Positions 32,257-39,777 of a stretch of 64,000 bases of DNA are shown piece after piece. The notes under the pieces are model-generated. The model made no database searches. It was not told the origin of the DNA and saw only the letters and a list, made by a program, of their open reading frames with translations. Every line of letters starts with the position of its first letter. The stretch's first letter is position 1. Location of the stretch: contig JAUQPF010000007.1 of assembly GCA_030550535.1 (NCBI GenBank), positions 1-64,000 of the forward strand, given 5' to 3'. Origin of the DNA: Candidatus Bipolaricaulota bacterium (GTDB lineage Bacteria; Bipolaricaulota; Bipolaricaulia; Bipolaricaulales; Bipolaricaulaceae). Position numbers and translations under genes: made by a program.

Positions 32257-32486
32257 CGCCAGTCCACGATGACCTCGCGGCCCAATTTCTTCCCGATGCG
32301 CTCGAGAACCAGGACCAGGGCGTCTTTATCCCGCTCGCTTAAGGCCCTTTGATCGGGCTTGGCCACCTCGAGGAACAAAAAATCCACCCCGCCGGAGTGG
32401 ATGTGTTCCACCTTGGTGTCCGCGGGGCGGGAGGTCACCGCCCTAAGAAGATACCGACTCAGCTCCAGGAGCACCCTTAGGTCCAA
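32253..32486 (-). CDS. KhpA-like small KH-domain protein with degenerate GXXG loop
   Basis: This is a 77-residue protein in the place normally held by khpA (ylqC), between rpsP and trmD. The overall pattern fits a single KH domain: an N-terminal helix (LLELSRYLLRAV), a strand (VDFLFLEV), and a final helix-strand (LVLVLERIGKKLGREVIVD). The RNA-clamping loop, normally IGKQGR, reads ALSERD here. Starts are weak: TTG 32486 overlaps rpsP by 44 bases, and GTG 32474 is an alternative. Assignment rests mainly on position and fold pattern. Confidence 0.7.
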   Translation of the reverse strand: MDLRVLLELSRYLLRAVTSRPADTKVEHIHSGGVDFLFLEVAKPDQRALSERDKDALVLVLERIGKKLGREVIVDWR

Positions 32487-32748
32487 ACCGCCGCTCGTGC
32501 CAGAGCTTCATGACCCCGGCCCGGGACAGGAGCCGCCGGGCGGCCTCCGTGGGCTGGGCGCCCCTCTCCAGCCAGGCCAGGGCCTTCTCCACGTCCACCG
32601 TGAGGTCGTCCTGCGCAAAAAGCGGATGGTAGTGGCCGATCACCTCCACCACCGCGCCGTCGCGCTTGGTGGCCTCCTCCACCACCACAAGACGATAGTG
32701 GGGCTGCTTCTTTTTCCCTACCCGCATCAACCGGATCTTCACCGCCAT
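32443..32748 (-). CDS. rpsP: Ribosomal protein bS16
   Basis: This 30S subunit protein has 101 residues. The N terminus AVKIRLMRVGKKKQPHYRLVV is near-universal for S16, followed by VVEVIGHYHPL and VDVEKALAWLERGAQPT. The last about 25 residues, beyond the usual end, are a Gly/Pro/Ser-rich extension overlapping the KH-like gene. ATG 32748 lies four bases after the ffh stop. Confidence 0.96.
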   Translation of the reverse strand: MAVKIRLMRVGKKKQPHYRLVVVEEATKRDGAVVEVIGHYHPLFAQDDLTVDVEKALAWLERGAQPTEAARRLLSRAGVMKLWHERRFGPKGAPGAESVSS

Positions 32749-32752
32749 GGCA

Positions 32753-34045
32753 TCACCTCGGAAACGGCCTCTTTCCCCCTGGGAACTTGCGGCGGCCCAG
32801 CTCCTTCATGAGCTTCTTGGCCTGCTCGTACTCGGCCAGGAGGCGGTTCACGTCCTGGACAGTTGTTCCTGAGCCGCGCGCGATCCTCCGCTTGCGGCTG
32901 GCCCCGATTATATGCGGGTTCCGCCGCTCCTCAACCGTCATGGATTGGATGATGGCCTTCATTTTCTGGAACTCCCGCTCGAGCTCGTCCTCCTCGGGGC
33001 GGGCAAAGCCCGGAAGGCGCGCCAGGAGCTGGCCCAAGGGACCGGCCCGCCGCACCGCCTCCAATTGGGCCAGGAAATCCTCCAGGGTGAACTCCCCTTC
33101 CTTGAGGGCCTTGGCCGCCCGCTCCGCCGCCCCGGTCTCTTGGAGCTTTTCCACAAGGCCCGAGAGGTCCCCTAAACCCAGGATGCGGTCGGCCATGCGC
33201 TCGGGATGGAAGGGCTCCAAATCCTCGGGGCGCTCGCCCACGCCCACAAAGAGGATGGGCTTCCCCAGACGGGAGGGCAAGGAGAGGGCCGCGCCGCCCC
33301 GCGCGTCCCCATCAAGCTTGGTGAGCACGATCCCCGTGAGCCCCAAAGGCTGAAAAACCTCGGCCACCCGCAGGGCCTCCTGGCCGGTGAGGGCGTCGAC
33401 GACAAGGAGCACGTCGCTGGGCTCGATCTGCGAAAGGAGCGCCGGAAGAAACGCGGGGGGCGGAAGCCCGGGCGGGGTTCCCGGGGTATCCAGGATCACC
33501 ACGTCCTGGAGATTCCGGCGGGCCTGGACAAGGACTTGCGGCACCTGGGCGAGGGGGTCCTGATCGGCGGAGGCCCAGGGGAGGCCAAGCCGCCCGGCGA
33601 GGGTCGCCAGCTGCTCGGCAGCGGCCGGCCGCTCGGGGTCCGCCGAGACCAAAAGGGGTTTTCTTCCCCTCTTCGCCAGATGGCGGCCGAGCTTGGCCGC
33701 GGTCGTGGTCTTCCCGGAACCGGCCGGCCCCACCAGCACCACCACCGCGGGCTTCCCCGAAAGCCTGAGTTTTTGAGCCTCCCCACCCATGACCCGGGCC
33801 ATCTCCTGGCGCACGATGGCCAAGAGCTGCTGGGCAGGGGAGAGCGACTCCACAAGCCTTTCGCCCACGGCCCGCTCCCGCACCCGGGAGAGGAGCTCCT
33901 TCACCACCTCCACGTGCACGTCGGCCGAAAGGAGCGCGCTGCGGATCTCCTTGAGGCCCTGCTCCACGTCGGCCTCGGTGAGGAGGCCCTTCCCCCGGAG
34001 CTTCTGGAAGATCTGGCTCAGACGCCCGCTTAGGGACTCGAACAC
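32753..34045 (-). CDS. ffh: Signal recognition particle GTPase Ffh with atypical G3 motif
   Basis: Ffh binds signal peptides with 4.5S RNA and targets ribosomes to the membrane. The 430-residue protein has N, G and M domains: G1 GPAGSGKTTTAAKLG near residue 106, DPERPAAAEQL, G4 TKLDGDARGG, G5 GVGERPEDL, and an M domain with SRKRRIARGSGTTVQDVNRLL. The G3 motif, usually DTAGR followed by an acidic stretch, is DTPGT followed by proline-rich PPGLPPPAF near residue 200. This is where the catalytic chemistry with FtsY takes place. GTG 34045 is the start. Clustered with rpsP as in many bacteria, but here also with accBC. Confidence 0.93.
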   Translation of the reverse strand: MFESLSGRLSQIFQKLRGKGLLTEADVEQGLKEIRSALLSADVHVEVVKELLSRVRERAVGERLVESLSPAQQLLAIVRQEMARVMGGEAQKLRLSGKPAVVVLVGPAGSGKTTTAAKLGRHLAKRGRKPLLVSADPERPAAAEQLATLAGRLGLPWASADQDPLAQVPQVLVQARRNLQDVVILDTPGTPPGLPPPAFLPALLSQIEPSDVLLVVDALTGQEALRVAEVFQPLGLTGIVLTKLDGDARGGAALSLPSRLGKPILFVGVGERPEDLEPFHPERMADRILGLGDLSGLVEKLQETGAAERAAKALKEGEFTLEDFLAQLEAVRRAGPLGQLLARLPGFARPEEDELEREFQKMKAIIQSMTVEERRNPHIIGASRKRRIARGSGTTVQDVNRLLAEYEQAKKLMKELGRRKFPGGKRPFPR

Positions 34046-34054
34046 GCGAGCAGT

Positions 34055-35392
34055 CTACTCCTGGGATTTGACGCGCTCAAGGAAGTCCGTGCCCAAAAAG
34101 GCCTGGGCGAATTGGGGATGGGAGATCACGGCGAGGAGGAAGTCCCGGTTGGTCTTGACCCCGCTGATCTGGAAGCGCCGGAGGGCGGAGTAGAGGCGGG
34201 TGCGGGCTTCCTCCCGGTCCTCCCCGTGGACGATGACCTTGGCCAAAAGGGGATCGTAGTAGGGGAGGACGGGCATGCCCTGGTAGATGTGGGTATCGAG
34301 GCGCACGCCCACCCCTCCCGGAAGGGAATGGATCCACACCCGCCCCGTGGAGGGGAGGAAATCGCGGTCCGGATCCTCCGCGTTGATGCGGCATTCCATG
34401 GCGTGGCCATAGAGCTCGATCTGCTCTTGACGGTAGCCGAGGGGCTTGCCCTGGGCCACACGCAGTTGCTCCCGGATGAGGTTGCGCCCCACAAGCATCT
34501 CGGAGACGGGGTGCTCCACCTGGATGCGGGCGTTGATCTCGATGAAATAGAAATCCTCGCCGTCCACGAGGAACTCCACGGTGCCCGCGCCCACGTAGCG
34601 GATGTGCTCGGCCAGGCGCACCGCGGCTTGGGCCATCCGCTCCCGGAGCTTTGGGGGAAGGGCGGGGGCGGGCGCCTCCTCCACGAGCTTCTGGTGGCGC
34701 CGCTGCACCGTGCAGTCCCGGGTGCCCCAGTGCACCACGTTCCCGAACTTGTCGGCCAGGATCTGAACCTCCACGTGGCGGGGGTGGGGGATGTAGCGCT
34801 CCAGGTACACCCGGCCGTCGGCGAACGCGAGCTCCGCCTCCTTTTGGGCCTGGCGGAACGTGGCCTTGAGCTCTTCCGGGGAGCGGAGGAGGCGGATGCC
34901 GCGGCCGCCGCCCCCCGCGGCCGCCTTAAGCAGCACGGGAAAACCTAGTTCTTCCGCCCATCCCAGCGCTTCCTCCTCGCTTTGGAGGGGCGGGCTTCCG
35001 GGGAGCACGGGCAGGCCCGCAGCCCGGGCGGCCTCCTTCGCCACCACCTTGTCCCCGCACAGGCGCAGGACCTCCGCGGGAGGGCCAACGAACGTGATGC
35101 CGTGGGCCTCGCAGATCTCCGCCAGGTCCGGGTTCTCCGAGAGGAACCCGTAGCCGGGATGAAGGGCATCGGCCCCGGTGATCTCGCAGGCGGCGATCAG
35201 GGCAGGAATGGAAAGGTAGGAGCGGCGGGGGTCGGCGGGACCGATGCACACAGCCTCCGGGGCCTCCCGCACGTGCAGGGCCTCCCGCTCGGCCTCGGAG
35301 TACACGGCCACGGCAAAGAGGCCCTCCTCCCGACAGGCCTCAAGGATCCGCAGGGCGATCTCCCCGCGGTTGGCGATGAGAACTTTTTCCAT
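34055..35392 (-). CDS. accC: Acetyl-CoA carboxylase, biotin carboxylase subunit
   Basis: AccC carboxylates biotin on BCCP using ATP and bicarbonate. The 445-residue protein starts MEKVLIANRGEIALRI, with the ATP-grasp domain showing AAAGGGGRGIR, YLERYIPHPRHVEVQIL and EHPVSEMLVGRNLIREQL; the catalytic Arg region RINAEDP follows. ATG 35392 is two bases after accB, and a longer in-frame extension is antisense to nothing real. The carboxyltransferase genes accA/accD are not in this window, so a propionyl-CoA carboxylase partner remains possible. Confidence 0.95.
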   Translation of the reverse strand: MEKVLIANRGEIALRILEACREEGLFAVAVYSEAEREALHVREAPEAVCIGPADPRRSYLSIPALIAACEITGADALHPGYGFLSENPDLAEICEAHGITFVGPPAEVLRLCGDKVVAKEAARAAGLPVLPGSPPLQSEEEALGWAEELGFPVLLKAAAGGGGRGIRLLRSPEELKATFRQAQKEAELAFADGRVYLERYIPHPRHVEVQILADKFGNVVHWGTRDCTVQRRHQKLVEEAPAPALPPKLRERMAQAAVRLAEHIRYVGAGTVEFLVDGEDFYFIEINARIQVEHPVSEMLVGRNLIREQLRVAQGKPLGYRQEQIELYGHAMECRINAEDPDRDFLPSTGRVWIHSLPGGVGVRLDTHIYQGMPVLPYYDPLLAKVIVHGEDREEARTRLYSALRRFQISGVKTNRDFLLAVISHPQFAQAFLGTDFLERVKSQE

Positions 35393-35394
35393 CC

Positions 35395-35781
35395 CTACAC
35401 GGGGCGGAGGCGGAACAGGGGCTGGCCGTACTCCACGGGGTCGCCCTCCTCCACCAGGATCTCCTCCACCACCCCGGCCACCTCGGCCCGCACCTCGTTC
35501 ATGACCTTCATGGCCTCCACGATGCACAGGACCTGGCCGGGCTGCACGAGGTCACCCACCTTCACAAAGGGCGGCTCCCCGGGGGCTGGGCGTATCCAGA
35601 ACGTGCCCACCACGGGCGAGCGCACGATCACCCCTTCCGCGGGGGGCGGGGGCGCGGCCGGGGCGGGAGCCTGCAGGGCCCGCCGCAGGGTCACCCGCCG
35701 CCCGCCCTCCTCCAGGGTGAGCTCCACCAGCCCCTCCTCCCGCATGAGCGCGCACAGCTTCCGCAACTCCTCCAGATCCAT
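35395..35781 (-). CDS. accB: Biotin carboxyl carrier protein
   Basis: This 128-residue BCCP has an N-terminal helix (MDLEELRKLCALMREEGLVEL), a Pro/Ala linker around residue 40-48, and the biotinyl domain with the lysine acceptor in EAMKVMNEV near residue 91. The short linker resembles the acetyl-CoA carboxylase type. It heads the long minus-strand operon accB-accC-ffh-rpsP-kh-trmD-MFS. Confidence 0.95.
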   Translation of the reverse strand: MDLEELRKLCALMREEGLVELTLEEGGRRVTLRRALQAPAPAAPPPPAEGVIVRSPVVGTFWIRPAPGEPPFVKVGDLVQPGQVLCIVEAMKVMNEVRAEVAGVVEEILVEEGDPVEYGQPLFRLRPV

Positions 35782-35823
35782 ACCGCCTCCTCGTACCAGA
35801 ACCCCGTGGTTTTGCGCTGAGCC

Positions 35824-35829
35824 TATAAT
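35824..35829. promoter_or_regulatory. TATAAT element between accB and the CorC-type gene
   Basis: TATAAT on the plus strand sits 23 bases before the GTG at 35853; the opposite strand reads TATTAT or TATAGG. Its plus-strand -35 is weak. On the minus strand TTCACA lies 17 bases from TATAGG. The element may serve either or both directions. Confidence 0.35.
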
Positions 35830-35852
35830 ACCGAACTGGGGTGATGTGAACG

Positions 35853-37154
35853 GTGAGCGCGGAATCGCAAGGTTTGCTCCTCCTTTTGCTCCTCATCCTT
35901 TCTGCGTTCTTTTCAGCCTCGGAGACGGCACTGAGCTCCCTCTTTGAGCTGCGCATCCGCCACCTCCTCAAGACCAGCAAAGGCCGCCGGGCCAAGGCCC
36001 TGGAGCACCTGCTGCGCGAGCCCAACGACTTCATCACCACCTTGGTTTTGTGCAACAACCTCGTGAACGTGGGAGCCTCCGCCCTGGCCACCCTCCTCTT
36101 TCTGCGCCTTCTTCCGCCCGAGGCCCCCGCTTACGTCACGGGCCTGGTCGCCACGGCGGTCATGACCACGGCCCTCCTCCTCATCGGGGAGGTCACGCCC
36201 AAGACCCTGGCCAAGAACCGGCCGGAGGCCATCGGGCTTCGGGTGGTGGTGCCCGCGTGGTACCTGACGCGGGCCCTCTTCCCGGTGGTGCGGGCCCTGC
36301 GCGCCACCTCCACCGGCCTTGTGCGCCCCTTCGGCGCGGATCTCCTGGTGCGGGAGGGGCCGCCCATCACCCGCGATCAGTTCCTCTCCCTCATCGAGGT
36401 GGCGGAGGAGCGGGGCGCCATCACCGCGCAGTTCGCGGACATGATGCGCCGGATTCTGGCTTTGGATCAGACCACGGCCGACGAGGTCATGGTCCCCCGT
36501 ACCGAGGTCAAGGCCATTGAGGTCAACACCCCCCTCCCCGAGGTCATCGCCTTCGTCGTGCGGGACGGGCACTCCCGTTACCCGGTGTACCGGGAGCGCC
36601 TGGACCAAGTCATCGGCATCCTCCACGCCAAGGACCTCCTGGCCCATGCCCGCGCCGGGAACCCCAACGTGTCCCTGACCTCCCTCCTGCGGCCCGTGAT
36701 CTTCGTGCCCACCACGAAGCCGGTGAGCGCCCTCCTTAGGGAGTTCCAACAGGAGCGAGCCCACATGGCCGTGGTCGTGGACGAATACGGGGGGATGGCG
36801 GGCATCGTGACCCTGGAGGACGTGCTGGAGGAGATCGTGGGCGAGATCGAGGACGAGTACGACCGCAAGCGCCAGCGCACGCTCATTCGGCGGCTCACGC
36901 CCACGGAAGCCCTGGTGGACGGGGACACCGAGGTGCGCCGCCTCAACCGCACGTTGGGCCTGAACCTCCCGGAGGAGGAGGCGGTGACCGTGGCCGGGCT
37001 CATCCTCGAGGCGTTGGGCGACATCCCAAAGCCGGGCACCAAGGTCCGACTGGGCACGGTGGAGCTCACGGTGGAGGAGGCCACGGAGCGGGAAATCCAA
37101 ACGGTCCGCGTTACCATTCTCCCCGCACCGACGGAGAAGAAACCTGAGGACTGA
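35853..37154 (+). CDS. CNNM/CorC-family membrane protein with CBS domains
   Basis: This 433-residue protein of the HlyC/CorC (DUF21) family is associated with Mg2+ or Co2+ efflux. Residues 1-180 hold the DUF21 membrane domain with four helices (LLLLLLLILSAFFSASETALSS; the characteristic EVTPKTLAK near 113). Two CBS domains follow (VMVPRTEVKAIE near 213; VVVDEYGGMAGIVTLEDVLEEIVGEIEDE near 308), then a CorC_HlyC C-terminal domain. Start is GTG 35853 after GGGGTGATG. The next gene begins 13 bases after its stop. Confidence 0.92.
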   Translation: MSAESQGLLLLLLLILSAFFSASETALSSLFELRIRHLLKTSKGRRAKALEHLLREPNDFITTLVLCNNLVNVGASALATLLFLRLLPPEAPAYVTGLVATAVMTTALLLIGEVTPKTLAKNRPEAIGLRVVVPAWYLTRALFPVVRALRATSTGLVRPFGADLLVREGPPITRDQFLSLIEVAEERGAITAQFADMMRRILALDQTTADEVMVPRTEVKAIEVNTPLPEVIAFVVRDGHSRYPVYRERLDQVIGILHAKDLLAHARAGNPNVSLTSLLRPVIFVPTTKPVSALLREFQQERAHMAVVVDEYGGMAGIVTLEDVLEEIVGEIEDEYDRKRQRTLIRRLTPTEALVDGDTEVRRLNRTLGLNLPEEEAVTVAGLILEALGDIPKPGTKVRLGTVELTVEEATEREIQTVRVTILPAPTEKKPED

Positions 37155-37167
37155 AGGAGGCTTTCGC

Positions 37168-39768
37168 GTGCGCCACTTTTTGCTTTGGGTGATGGTTTTG
37201 GGTGCAGCCGCTTCGGCCGCCCCGGTTCGCATCGTCGGTGAGTTCGATCCCAAAACCCACGAGCTCCGGGGCACCCAGTGGGTGGAGTTCGCCGCGCCCG
37301 AAGAGGAGGCGTGGTTCGTGCTCCTGGCCAACCTGGGGCAGGAAAAGAACCCCTATGTCTCCCCCCTCGTCCTTGATTCCACCTACGTTTGGGGTTTTGA
37401 CCCCTCGTGGACGCGGGTGGAGGAGGTGGTGTGGGAGCCGGGCGCTAGACCCTTGGCGTACGAACTCCTCCCCGCTCCCGCCACCTACCAGACCTACTCG
37501 CTCCGCGACGTCCTCCTCCGCGTGTTCCTCCCCAAGGAGCCGGGGACGCTGCGCCTCACCTTTCGCACCCGCTTCCCCCACGTGTGGGTCGAGCCCGGAA
37601 GGTTCGAGGACATCTACACCTGGCGCTTCGGCTGGCATCCCATCCTTCTTCCCGCCCCGCCTGGGGAAACCCTGCCCCTTGTCCTCCCCTTCCACCGCTA
37701 CGAGGTGGAGCTCGTCCTGCCCGAGGGGTGGCGGGCCTTCCTGCCCGGGGAGGCATCGGCCGAAGGAAACCTCTTCCGCACGAGTTTTCCTCACCCCGTG
37801 AGCTCCGTGGCCCTGTACTTTGGCCCCGCGGAGCGCTTCCGCCCCTTCGTCCTGGAGATGGGGGGGCGGCAATGGGAGGGCGTGGCCCTGCCGGGGGATG
37901 AGGGGGGATTGCGGGCCCTCCTCACCTGGGCCCCGGAGATCCTCGCCTGGTACGAGGAGCGCTTCGGCCCCTATCCCTTTTCGCGGATCCTGGTGGTTGA
38001 GCATCCCGCCGACGTGGGCGTGGCCATGACCGCGGAAGGAATCGTGTTCCTTCCCCGCTGGTTCTTCGCCCGGGAAAACCTCACCGCCAGCAACACCCTC
38101 ACCCGCCTGGGCCTCTACGTCCTGGCCCATGAGCTCGCGCACTTCTGGTGGGGAATCGGCACGGGCGTGGACTTCGACGCGGAGAACTGGCTCTCCGAGG
38201 GCCTCACCCAGTACCTCGCCATCAGCTGGTACGAGGAGCGCTTCGGAAGCGAGGGCGGAAACCTCTTCGTGTTCGACAAAAAGGGCCTGGGCGAGGAGCT
38301 CGTGAGCTACTACCTGGGCTTTTTGAACCTGCGGGAGCACCTCACGGAGCTCCCCTACTTGGAGCTCGCGTTCCTCGGGTTCGACGAGGCGGTGGTGAAG
38401 CCCACGCGGGAGGTGCGCTACGACCAGGTTACGCCCGACCGCCTCTACAACAAGGGGTATTTGGTGCTGCGGGCCCTGGCCCACCTCGTGGGCGCGGACG
38501 CCTTCCAGCAGGCCCTGCGCCGGGCCGCCCAGGAGTTCCGGGGAAAGAAGCTCACCGTGGCCGCCCTCAAGGGGATCGTGGAGGAGGAAAGCGGTCAAGA
38601 CCTTCAGCGATTCTTTGCGGACTGGGTCTGGGGCGAGGCCTGGGCCGACTATGGGATTGCCGGATTCCGCCAACGCCGCACGGAAGAAGGCTACGAAATT
38701 GAGCTCATCCTCACCTACGCAGGGACCGGGGTCCTTCCCGTCCCCGTGGAGCTCCGCGGCCCCGAGGACCGCCGGAAAACCCTGCGGTGGGAGCCCAAGG
38801 GGGAGGCCGTGGAAACCCTGACCGTCGCCACGGATTTCCCTGTGCGGGAGGTCGTCTTGGATCCGGAGCACCGCGTGCTGGACACGAACCGGCTCAACAA
38901 CCGCTGGCCCCGCCGCTATGTGTGGGCGATGCGCAACGAGCTTCCCCTCGATGCGTACGTGGTGAGGGCCGATCCCAGCGGTGCCTTCTCCCTCCAGTAC
39001 CTGAACCGCTTCGGCTTCGCCGTGTACCCCCAGGAGCGGGCCGCAGGGGGCTGGATCCGGTTTGGCCGCACAGGCGCGCTCTCGGGCTGGGCCCGGGTGC
39101 AGGAGAGCCTCGTGGGAAGCGTGACCCTCACCCGTTATCTTTGGGCCACGCCCCGGACGGGTTCGACCGCGACCTACTGGGAGCAGGTGGGGGCGTTTTC
39201 CCTCACCCTGGCTCGGCTTCCGGAATGGGCCTTCGGGCTTGGGCTTTCCTGGTCCATGGCGGTGGCGCGGGCCTGTGCGGGCTCTGCCTCCCTCCTTCTT
39301 GCGAAGGGCGGCTACGGGTTGAGCTTTTCTCACACCGAGCTTTTCGCCCTGGGCCCGCACCTTTACCCCACGCTCACCCTCTCCTTGGGTTTCGCCAGCC
39401 CGGAGCTTCCCCCGCGCTTTTGGCCGACCCTTGCGGAGCTGCGTTTCCTGGCGCTGGGCGAGGAAGGAGCGCCCCAGGCCCAGAACAAGGCCGCGGCCGT
39501 CCTCGGCCTTTGGCTTCCCCCCATCCTTCCCGCCTACTCCTTGGCCCAGGCGGCGCTCCTGAGCGAGGCCCGCCCCCGCCTCTTCCTCGCCGCAGGCCAG
39601 CTTTGGAATGACCCGGAAAACCGCAGCACCTTCCTAGAGGTGGGCGGGGAGGTTTGGATCACCCTGGAGGCTCTGGGCGGGCTCCTCGTCCTGCAGGGGG
39701 TGGTGGGCCTGACCTGGCCCCTTCTTCCCGCCGGACCCGTGCTCCTATACTTCGGCCTCGCGGGTTGA
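37168..39768 (+). CDS. Exported M1-like metallopeptidase with beta-rich C-terminal domain
   Basis: This 866-residue secreted gluzincin has a signal peptide at residues 1-18 (LLWVMVLGAAASA). The zinc site is H321-E-L-A-H325 with the third ligand E344 in NWLSEGLTQYL, exactly 18 residues later as in M1 aminopeptidases. The exopeptidase motif GxMEN is not intact (GVAMTAEG), so strict aminopeptidase activity is doubtful. After the thermolysin-like and helical domains (to about residue 510), residues 570-866 alternate polar and hydrophobic residues with many aromatic ends and finish in LLYFGLAG, resembling an outer-membrane beta barrel. GTG 37168 follows AAGGAGG by seven bases. It lies 9 bases before pheT. 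Confidence 0.8.
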   Translation: MRHFLLWVMVLGAAASAAPVRIVGEFDPKTHELRGTQWVEFAAPEEEAWFVLLANLGQEKNPYVSPLVLDSTYVWGFDPSWTRVEEVVWEPGARPLAYELLPAPATYQTYSLRDVLLRVFLPKEPGTLRLTFRTRFPHVWVEPGRFEDIYTWRFGWHPILLPAPPGETLPLVLPFHRYEVELVLPEGWRAFLPGEASAEGNLFRTSFPHPVSSVALYFGPAERFRPFVLEMGGRQWEGVALPGDEGGLRALLTWAPEILAWYEERFGPYPFSRILVVEHPADVGVAMTAEGIVFLPRWFFARENLTASNTLTRLGLYVLAHELAHFWWGIGTGVDFDAENWLSEGLTQYLAISWYEERFGSEGGNLFVFDKKGLGEELVSYYLGFLNLREHLTELPYLELAFLGFDEAVVKPTREVRYDQVTPDRLYNKGYLVLRALAHLVGADAFQQALRRAAQEFRGKKLTVAALKGIVEEESGQDLQRFFADWVWGEAWADYGIAGFRQRRTEEGYEIELILTYAGTGVLPVPVELRGPEDRRKTLRWEPKGEAVETLTVATDFPVREVVLDPEHRVLDTNRLNNRWPRRYVWAMRNELPLDAYVVRADPSGAFSLQYLNRFGFAVYPQERAAGGWIRFGRTGALSGWARVQESLVGSVTLTRYLWATPRTGSTATYWEQVGAFSLTLARLPEWAFGLGLSWSMAVARACAGSASLLLAKGGYGLSFSHTELFALGPHLYPTLTLSLGFASPELPPRFWPTLAELRFLALGEEGAPQAQNKAAAVLGLWLPPILPAYSLAQAALLSEARPRLFLAAGQLWNDPENRSTFLEVGGEVWITLEALGGLLVLQGVVGLTWPLLPAGPVLLYFGLAG

Positions 39769-39777
39769 GGAGAGCCT

